Shown in pieces: positions 60,001-64,000 of a DNA stretch of 64,000 nucleotides (position 1 is the first letter of the stretch; every line of letters begins with the position of its first letter). Made by a program: the position numbers and the translations under genes. The notes under the pieces were generated by a model. It saw only the letters and a list, made by a program, of their open reading frames with translations, ran no database searches and had not been told where the DNA came from. Source of the DNA: Doris montereyensis (taxonomy: Eukaryota > Mollusca > Gastropoda > Nudibranchia > Dorididae); contig JAXRKP010000993.1 of assembly GCA_037039925.1 (NCBI GenBank), positions 1-64,000 on the forward strand, given 5' to 3'.

Positions 60001-61859
60001 GAAACTAATCAAAAATGTAATCCAGGTAAGATTCGAAGAAAACAGCTCTAGATATAGAAAATAATATGAGTCAGTCATCAGCTTAAGTAAACCGTGAAAG
60101 AATGATAATAGACTGTATTTAAATGATTACAATTTAAACGTAAGAAAGCGAAAGCAGTTTCTAGCTAAACAGCAATAATAGGTAAATATCGAGATACGGT
60201 ACTCAAAATCATTTAATGTAATCTACGATTACTATCAATAAAACTACTTATATTTAGTATCGAACCAAAAAGGTTTTGTCTTCGATTATTTCTACCAAGT
60301 ACGATTATAAGCTTAGTACTTAGTAGAAATTATAATTTTCAATTTTCTTCACCAAAATAATTTTCCGCTCTCGAGAACAAAATATCTGGAAAATTGCACC
60401 CATATCGGGATGTTGGGAATGGGGGTTCCAAATCGGGAATTTCCCGATAAAATCTGGAAAATTGGCAGGTCTGTTATTTCGAATGTGAGACTAGGAGGGG
60501 GCAGAGAGAGAGAGAGTTGTGGGTAAAGAATAAAGAGATAGACAGTGAGATATATATATATATATAGAGAGAGAGATGTGGGTAAAGAGTAAAGAGAGTT
60601 AGATACACAGTGAGAAGAGAGAGAGAGAGATGAAATTGAAATGCGCAGCCGTGCATGCGCAAAAGCATTTTACAAACATTGGTGAGATGCGTACTCGTAG
60701 GAACCCATATCTTGCCCGCAGGACACGGACTCACTTTGCTCAAATACCCTGCAAATCCTTGGCAGGGTATATATAGCCACGTACAAAGCGATAACAAAAT
60801 TCCATTTCCAAGTGTTTCTGAGCGCCACTAAGAAAGAGTGACACTGTCTGCTCTCTCAGCCCCACAGAATGCAACCTTTAGGGCCGCGGTCATTAGCACG
60901 GGAAGCTTTAGGGCCAGACACCTACACTTCTTTAATGGAAATTTCGACTTTCCTTATATGGTTTATGACGTAGTTTGGCCTTTGAGTTCATAGTAAACAA
61001 CAGCCAATGAGATTACAATTTATTTTACACTCGTAGCTGTCCCGGTAGCCTCGTTATCATTCGTCAAAGTGATGCATTCCCATTCAACTCACTTCATAGG
61101 CAGCGGTGCTAAGGTGGGAGTAATAATAATAGAAAGATTGGAAACCCGCTTGCCTGGCCCAAGTCGTTTCCCTATTATTACTCCCACGTAAGCACCGCCA
61201 GTGTATTTTCAACTTTATTTACCATGGTCAGCGGTGCTCAAAGTGGGAGTAATAATATAGCGACTGGAGAACACACGTGAGTCAGAGGTCCTTCATAATG
61301 CGCTACTCTGTCGATCAACATAGCAAGGAGAATGAGAGAGGGCTATCGGGACCATATCCAGTATCGAGCATAAACTGGGTTTGTCATTGTGTTTGAGGTG
61401 AAATCTTGGAGGTGCTTAAGTGTGATTATGATGATTATCCCATAGTATCATACATACAATACAAGATAGATTCTGGACTACAAAATATGAATCTAGAGCT
61501 AGAATAGGTCTAGATTCTCTCTTCTACTCTAACCGTCTACACTACTAGAGGTCTATAATACTATCATGAAGTGAAATTGACTCTAGAAGATTGATCTACT
61601 CAGATCTGATACAAATAGATCTAGAATCTAGATATAGTAGATCTAGATTATATAATATATATATATATAATTTAGATTCTAAGGTAAGTAGTATAGACTA
61701 GATACATCTAGATCTATAAGAATCACAAGCGATGACAGCTCTACAGAAAACACCTTTTCTAAAAGTAATAATACATATATAGATGTAAATCTAGGTCAAA
61801 ACATAATCAAAAGGATATCAACACCATGGCTTCATTTGCTTCTTCTTTTTACGACCCAT
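34701..61859 (-). CDS. ZNF207: ZNF207/BuGZ ortholog, nine exons
   Basis: BuGZ binds Bub3 through a GLEBS motif, loads it on kinetochores, and binds microtubules and Aurora A; it also acts in interphase nuclei. Exons (minus): 61859-61819, 58733-58607, 58394-58263, 47277-47027, 41484-41466, 40468-40357, 38081-37878, 36113-35936, 34914-34701. In order: basic [18 protein letters not shown] start, two C2H2-type fingers ([31 protein letters not shown]), [10 protein letters not shown], an acidic stretch (DGPDSDDE), a long Pro/Gly/Met-rich low-complexity region of the type that drives coacervation, the GLEBS segment [22 protein letters not shown], and a GPM-rich tail ending RGPRPF. All phases agree if exons 3, 4 and 9 each lack one base of a homopolymer, giving 427 codons with stop. 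Human is somewhat longer. Most introns carry transposons. Confidence 0.95.
35430..35705 (-). repeat. tRNA-derived SINE
   Basis: On the minus strand: GGTCGAGCGGTTAGGCTGCC (A-box), GAGTTCGAATCCTAGC (B-box), TTCCTTGGGAAAGACACTT, CATGGGTACAAGC, GTCCTGGCCAAGGGATGAT and a tail with CTATAGGCCTTCAGGG. This is the most complete SINE copy in the window. It lies between the ZNF207 stop and exon 8, in intron 8. Confidence 0.8.
35936..36113 (-). CDS. ZNF207: ZNF207 exon 8 (second half of GLEBS)
   Basis: Acceptor ATTCAACAG, donor GTAAGT. It opens [17 protein letters not shown], which completes GLEBS; the two adjacent glutamates required for Bub3 binding in human BuGZ are conserved. The rest is Met/Gly/Asn/Pro-rich repeats ([18 protein letters not shown]). 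It is 178 bp, phase 0 in and phase 1 out. Confidence 0.94.
37878..38081 (-). CDS. ZNF207: ZNF207 exon 7 (Ser/Thr-rich, first half of GLEBS)
   Basis: Acceptor ATCTAACAG, donor GTGAGT. There are 68 codons: [13 protein letters not shown], a serine and threonine-rich linker, then [20 protein letters not shown]. The last eleven residues ([11 protein letters not shown]) are the first half of the Bub3-binding GLEBS motif of BuGZ, which human ZNF207 carries as [15 protein letters not shown]. There is no frame error. Confidence 0.94.
38791..39345 (+). repeat. Two-unit tandem duplication, 300 bp period
   Basis: CTTCTTTCTGTTGAAGA..TGTAGT.AATTACAATAATTTG starts both units (38793 and 39093). Both also hold GGTACAAATG, ATCGATAGG..ACCAAT and AAAATGTTATTTGGCAAT. 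Lies in ZNF207 intron 6. Confidence 0.75.
40037..40056 (+). repeat. C20 homopolymer
   Basis: Twenty consecutive C. Shorter C runs are at 23145, 27018, 33040, 36690 and 37740. The length is likely uncertain given the homopolymer errors seen in coding exons. Confidence 0.9.
40357..40468 (-). CDS. ZNF207: ZNF207 exon 6
   Basis: Acceptor CCCTGTTGTAG, donor GTATGT. It reads [18 protein letters not shown], then [19 protein letters not shown]. The PLFPAA end matches the repeated LFPS.AQ motif of vertebrate ZNF207. It is 112 bp, phase 2 in and phase 0 out, with no frame error. Confidence 0.92.
41466..41484 (-). CDS. ZNF207: ZNF207 microexon 5 (19 bp)
   Basis: A TTTACAG acceptor and a GTAAG donor enclose only 19 bases, coding GPMAPMG across both junctions. 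It takes the phase 1 end of exon 4 and supplies the phase 2 end that exon 6 needs, so skipping it would shift the frame. The composition matches the flanking GPM-rich sequence. Confidence 0.8.
42044..43887 (+). mobile_element. LINE copy 2, 5' part
   Basis: Same family as 27079-30485. It has about three 5' tandem units (42106-42300; core GGCTAAGGGAGTTAACCCTG), then [31 protein letters not shown] and [15 protein letters not shown] of the endonuclease. About 230 bp of the endonuclease is missing relative to copy 1. In the conserved GDLNARVG block the Asp is Asn. It lies antisense in ZNF207 intron 4. Confidence 0.8.
43888..45608. mobile_element. 1721 bp TIR element inserted in LINE copy 2
   Basis: Ends CAGGGTGTCCAGCA and TGCTGGACACCCTG are exact inverses. 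Flanks are ACAGAG (43882-43887) and ATAGAG (45609-45614). Comparison with LINE copy 1 (ACTATAGGGGATATC at about 29052) shows the insertion point directly. Inner sequence is GC-poor with no recognisable transposase. A short CAGGGTGTCCAGGCA end-like stretch also occurs at about 38197. Confidence 0.8.
45609..46378 (+). mobile_element. LINE copy 2, 3' part, truncated
   Basis: It resumes after the TIR insertion: [55 protein letters not shown], then [16 protein letters not shown], where FADD has become FTDD. Homology to copy 1 stops abruptly at ATCAGCCAGA (46375), so the C-terminal domain and tail are lost. Confidence 0.8.
46379..47020 (+). other. Intron segment with an unassigned open frame
   Basis: 46654-46893 is open for 79 codons ([39 protein letters not shown]). 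It is basic and not recognised. It could be another transposon fragment inside ZNF207 intron 4. No support beyond being open. Confidence 0.25.
47027..47277 (-). CDS. ZNF207: ZNF207 exon 4 (acidic then Pro/Gly/Met-rich)
   Basis: Acceptor GTTATCAAAG, donor GTAAGT at 47026. It reads [16 protein letters not shown] and then a proline, glycine and methionine-rich stretch ([37 protein letters not shown]). One G is missing from the GGGG run near 47061. Restoring it gives [11 protein letters not shown] and the phase 1 donor that matches the microexon. The low-complexity composition is that of BuGZ, which phase-separates. Confidence 0.9.
47771..49330 (-). mobile_element. LINE 3' remnant split by a TIR element
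   Basis: Minus-strand reading at 47888-47771 is [20 protein letters not shown] then [18 protein letters not shown], the C-terminal signature of a non-LTR reverse transcriptase. The adjoining sequence (GACAGTCTG...AAGCTGAGCTAATGG) matches 330-385. After the inserted element at 47960-49239 the match resumes (AACAGTT..CCATTA, GGTTCT..GTTC) against 390-470. Confidence 0.6.
47960..49239. mobile_element. 1280 bp TIR element with 6 bp target duplication
   Basis: The left end CAGACCTGCCTAGT is the exact inverse of the right end ACTAGGCAGGTCTG. Flanks are TAACGG (47954-47959) and TAACAG (49240-49245). The related uninterrupted sequence near 380-400 acts as an empty site and supports these boundaries. 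No transposase is recognisable, so it is probably non-autonomous. Confidence 0.75.
52577..53025 (-). mobile_element. Truncated relative of the BED-finger TIR element
   Basis: From the TIR CAGACCTGCCAACTTTCCAG at 52577 to 53025 the sequence parallels 59242-59690. It encodes, on the minus strand, [59 protein letters not shown], reading further into the hAT-like N-terminal region than the other copy. Homology stops at CCCTTTCACAGAA; the other end is lost. It interrupts the transposon-like gene 51060-55364. Confidence 0.75.
54022..54227 (-). CDS. Second exon of the transposon-like gene
   Basis: Acceptor TTTTTTTTCACAG. It reads [59 protein letters not shown], then a stop. A one-base change continues the protein in the next frame. 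The Leu run looks like a helix core, not a signal peptide. Function unknown. Confidence 0.5.
55259..55364 (-). CDS. First exon of the transposon-like gene
   Basis: ATG at 55364, 35 codons ([18 protein letters not shown], then [17 protein letters not shown]) and a perfect GTAAGT donor in phase 1. It joins to the 54227 acceptor to give [17 protein letters not shown] without a frame change. Not recognised. Confidence 0.55.
56105..56185 (+). repeat. tRNA-like fragment
   Basis: GTCCAGAGGCAAGGTATCGG, CCTCTCAACC and GTGGGTTCGAGCCCAGCC look like D-arm, anticodon region and T-arm of a tRNA. The acceptor stem does not close, so this is a SINE head or tRNA pseudogene. It sits just left of the TTAA repeat copy 2. 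Confidence 0.5.
56280..58189 (+). mobile_element. TTAA-flanked dispersed repeat, copy 2
   Basis: TTAA at 56276-56279, left end CTCTTTTAAGGCTGAC, right end CGCCTGAAAAGGG followed by TTAC (a decayed TTAA). Shared landmarks with copy 1 include GCTGACCTCAATATCGAT, TAAGCACTAAACAATG... and ATGGTCAGG. The internal GA seed has expanded here to about 165 bp. It lies in ZNF207 intron 3. No protein domain is recognised in its ORFs. Confidence 0.7.
56870..57034. repeat. (GT)n(GA)n microsatellite inside TTAA repeat copy 2
   Basis: About 10 GT then about 150 bp GA with AGAAGAG breaks. Copy 1 of the repeat has only a short, degenerate GA stretch at the matching place (about 9983-10110). Confidence 0.95.
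58263..58394 (-). CDS. ZNF207: ZNF207 exon 3
   Basis: Acceptor CTCTTGCAG, donor GTAAGT. The exon encodes [17 protein letters not shown] and [20 protein letters not shown], matching the family's HKE.ID.VPN and [10 protein letters not shown] block, then a basic REKIKK end. It closes in a run of seven A. An eighth A would give the phase 1 end that exon 4 requires; otherwise a small exon has been missed between 58.2 and 47.3 kb. Confidence 0.92.
58607..58733 (-). CDS. ZNF207: ZNF207 exon 2 (zinc fingers)
   Basis: It starts with the G that completes Trp after the AC acceptor, then reads [38 protein letters not shown] and HCMQ before donor GTAAGA. The Cys and His residues of both C2H2 fingers are present (C-x2-C across the exon 1/2 junction, and CHIC...H...C/H). 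This region of BuGZ binds microtubules. There is no frame error. Confidence 0.95.
59242..60473 (-). mobile_element. 1232 bp TIR element carrying a BED-like finger fragment
   Basis: Ends CAGACCTGCCAA and TTGGCAGGTCTG are exact inverses, and the flanks TTATTT are identical on both sides. It sits inside the second unit of a local tandem duplication whose first unit (about 59060-59085) preserves the empty site. Minus-strand sequence encodes [35 protein letters not shown] and KTAKH: a BED-type zinc finger as at the N-terminus of hAT-like transposases. No catalytic domain remains. Confidence 0.8.
60870..61095 (-). repeat. Dispersed repeat, minus copy
   Basis: Reverse complement of the 7785-8000 repeat, with drift. 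Lies inside ZNF207 intron 1. Confidence 0.65.
61100..61260. repeat. Inverted repeat with a third arm
   Basis: GCAGCGGTGCTAAGGTGGGA...TAATAATA at 61100-61130 is inverted at 61170-61201 (TATTATTACTCCCACG...AGCACCGCC). A third, direct arm (CAGCGGTGCTCAAAGTGGGA) is at 61229-61260. Probably MITE-derived. It lies in the U12 intron, about 0.6 kb from exon 1. Confidence 0.6.
61480..61720. repeat. TCTAGA-rich simple sequence
   Basis: Repeated ATCTAGA, AGATCTAG and TAGATCTAG words around a short TATATATA run, just downstream of ZNF207 exon 1 within intron 1. Confidence 0.8.
61819..61859 (-). CDS. ZNF207: ZNF207 exon 1
   Basis: ATG at 61859 begins [13 protein letters not shown], nearly identical to the start of vertebrate ZNF207. 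The exon ends TGT TG in phase 2, followed directly by ATATCCTT, a U12-type AT-AC 5' splice site. A GT donor alternative (CCATG/GTGTTG) would end the exon earlier and would not join correctly to exon 2. Confidence 0.93.
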
Positions 61860-62849
61860 TTTTTCTGTGTGAGGATGGAGTGCGATACCCTGTGTTAGTT
61901 AGACCAAGTTAAAATGGCGTATTATGAACTTCCGCTTTTATATGAAAAATATCAAACCAAGGACATTATAATAACAAAAATTATAACGTTCTTGTGCACC
62001 TGGAAGATCTGCGGCTCGACTTATACTCTGGTCTATTCTATGTTTATATATCTAATCCTGCAATTAAACAATGTAAATATATCTTTGAGTAATCATTTTT
62101 CCTTTGCGGTCTGTGAGATAAATATTGCTTTTGAAGCTGAATACTGATCATCACCAACGAATCTGTGAGAACGCCGTAGCCTTGACAATGACAGCCTCCC
62201 GTAAACTACATTAACAGAACTGTTCTGAGACCGCGCCATCGATCAGAGTTGGTTTTTTCTCCTGGAAACAACGAATGATAATGAATGATACCGTCTAAAA
62301 CTGACCAAATGCAAGAGCGTTTTAAACAATCCAATGTACTAGCTTACATAATAATAAGATTTATCAGCAAAATGTAAAGCAACAGCAATATAAATGTGAT
62401 GAAAGTGAAAGGGCATGTCTAGTCTCAGTTGGCAGTGATTGCTGCACTCCTTCCCTGACCGAATAGCCAACTAAGCAACAAAAATATCGCACCACTTTTC
62501 CAACTTCAATACATGTATATTAAAACTTAAAAGTGAAAGCAAATATCTAATTTTCACACAGAAAGGAAGTTTATTTAATTCGACAGACTTTTGTAATTGA
62601 AGAGCATGTCAAAGTCACACGCTACACGTAATGTTTTTCGACGTAAACATTTAATAACGGATAGATCTATTTATGTCCTTTCCTTCTATTTACAACAAAT
62701 CTAACTTTATTTAGCATCTTGAGGGATGTTATTCCATTCATGGATCAATATTACAGCGAGGCCTCCTACATGACAGCCTTGAAAACAATGACATATTTAT
62801 CTAAAAAAAGCTTCTGTCGTTCCTTTAAAAGAAAAAAATACAACTTGAC

Positions 62850-64000
62850 AAAGAGGAATTAAGGAACCATCGCCCTATGTCAAATTAAAATTTTGTGTCA
62901 AAGCTCATAGAAAAAGTAGTATTTAATAGACTCAACATCGACATCCATCTGAGTGGTGAGAGCGCCAAATTTCAGTTGGCATATGAAAAAAGGCTCCATC
63001 AACGGAAACAGCGTTCATTCACGTCCTCAATGACATTGCCACAGAAGTTGACAAGAAATGCGTTATGCTAGTACTGTTCGACCTAAACGCTGCATTTGAT
63101 ATACTCAACCAAGCATTACTCATATCTCGTCTTAAGAAACGCTTCAACATCTTGGGTGCTTCTCTTAGTCTTAGTCTTAAGTGGCTCAACATTTACTTGT
63201 TTAACAAAACCAAAATTTTTACTATCAATAATAAATCATCGACAGAAATGATCCTGAAATATGGTGTACCCCAATGTTCAATACTCAGACCATTGCTCTT
63301 CAGTATGTAGGCTACACTACACCGTTATGCGTATACCGATGATACACACATTCACATCCATTCGCCCTCGAATGATGAAATAAGAGCCAAATTATAAATG
63401 GAATCCTGCATCAAAGACATCAGAGAATGGATGAGCAACAATAAACTGAAATTGAACGACAGTAAAACAGAACTTATAACTTTTGACGCAAAGTACACTC
63501 CTCAGAAAATCGATGTGAACAACATTCTTAGGCAAAAGTACCATCGATTCGAAGCCAGTGGATCTGTCAAAAATCTAGATTTCCTCTTCGACCAAATTCA
63601 ATCAATATATGACTACATCAACAAAATCAAACAAAAATGCTTCATAAACCTGAGACGTATCCACAAAATTGGTCAGTACTTAGGTGAAGAAACGACCAAA
63701 CTGTTGGTACATGTACAAGCATCTGTCACCAGTCATTTCGACTACTGCGATGCTCTGCTTTACAACGTCCCAACTCATCAAATGAAAACTAAAAAAATCC
63801 TAAGTCAGTGCGCCCGTGTTGTCACCAAAACGAAATCAAGAGACTACATGAAGCCAGTTTTAAAAAAAGCCTTCACTGGCTCAGAGTTTATAAACGCATT
63901 GAATTTAAGATCGCATGCACTGTATTTAACTCACCTGAATATCTTATTGAGCTATTCAATCCTACCCGTCCTCTGATATCAGAGAGTAAATTCCTCCTTA
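62850..64000 (+). mobile_element. CR1/L2-like LINE reverse transcriptase, runs off the window
   Basis: Degenerate fingers (KFVSKLIEKVVFNRLN near 62895) lead to VMLVLFDLNAAFDILNQALL, GVPQCSILRPLLFSM, then after a stop YADDTHIHIHSPSNDE, and from 63398 a long open C-terminal part (IREWMSNNKLKLNDSKTELI, LLVHVQASVTSHFDYCDALL). This is the usual order in CR1 and L2 type LINEs. The Gly of VPQG is Cys. The 3' end lies beyond the window. Confidence 0.85.
63398..63976 (+). pseudogene. LINE reverse transcriptase thumb and C-terminal region
   Basis: 192 open codons. WMSNNKLKLNDSKTELI follows the YADD box in CR1/L2 proteins, and the SHFDYCDALLYNVP block is their standard post-thumb motif (S-x-LDYCNALL). 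The frame closes with a stop at 63976, earlier than the family's W-LP region, probably by a frame change. Part of the element at 62850-64000. Confidence 0.75.

Larger units (their letters stand above)
58734..61818 (-). other. ZNF207: U12-type AT-AC intron (ZNF207 intron 1)
   Basis: On the minus strand the intron starts /ATATCCTTTT and ends ATTCCTTGACTCCATATAC/. The 5' site is a full match to the minor-spliceosome consensus ATATCCTT. TTCCTTGAC is a match to the U12 branch-site consensus (TTCCTTRAC), with its terminal AC about 10 nt from the 3' end, within the usual distance. No AG acceptor lies near the exon 2 boundary. Joining the exons gives KPWC-W-YCNR with no base gained or lost. The 3085 bp intron contains a TIR element, GA tracts and inverted repeats. 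Confidence 0.9.

Noticed and set aside
61819..61830. GT donor CCATG/GTGTTG for ZNF207 exon 1
   Set aside because: It would need an acceptor adding GTGTTGG before TATTGT in exon 2; the sequence there is CATATAC/G with no AG. The AT-AC pair fits exactly.

Overview
This is a 64 kb piece of an AT-rich, intron-bearing animal nuclear genome. Two ordinary conserved genes can be read, and the rest is dominated by transposable elements, tRNA-derived SINEs and long microsatellites. The proteins are clearly metazoan. The SINE, piggyBac and LINE mix and the many TACATGTA and TCTAGATCTAGA words suit a marine invertebrate, perhaps a mollusc or other lophotrochozoan, but this placement is inference only.

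Left part (1-8.4 kb): minus-strand LINE 3' remnants, GA and TA microsatellites, TCTAGA-rich sequence, and an internally deleted piggyBac element (4786-5909) with TTAA at both ends. 8.48-14.80 kb, plus strand: a four-exon Rho GDP-dissociation inhibitor (RhoGDI). A 2.2 kb TTAA-flanked repeat sits in its first coding intron. 15-27 kb: probable 3' UTR, a tandem pair of SINEs, a 0.3 kb CT tract, a degenerate tandem array and a 0.5 kb GT/GA tract, with no recognisable gene.

27-30.5 kb: a broken LINE with remains of the endonuclease and a readable reverse transcriptase. 34.7-61.86 kb, minus strand: a nine-exon ortholog of ZNF207/BuGZ, the Bub3-binding, microtubule-associated zinc-finger protein. It spans almost the whole right half and includes a 19 bp microexon and a first intron with the full signature of a U12-type AT-AC intron. 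Its introns hold a second copy of the 27 kb LINE, three terminal-inverted-repeat elements that share CAG...CTG ends and 6 bp target-site duplications, a second copy of the TTAA-flanked repeat, and a decayed transposon-like gene (51.06-55.36 kb). The window ends inside another LINE (CR1/L2-like reverse transcriptase, 62.85 kb to the end).

In both host genes, splice sites, phases and stop codons agree. The frame is nevertheless broken several times by single bases, mostly in homopolymers. I read these as sequencing or assembly errors, not pseudogenisation: after allowing for them both coding lengths are exact multiples of three (about 206 and 426 residues).
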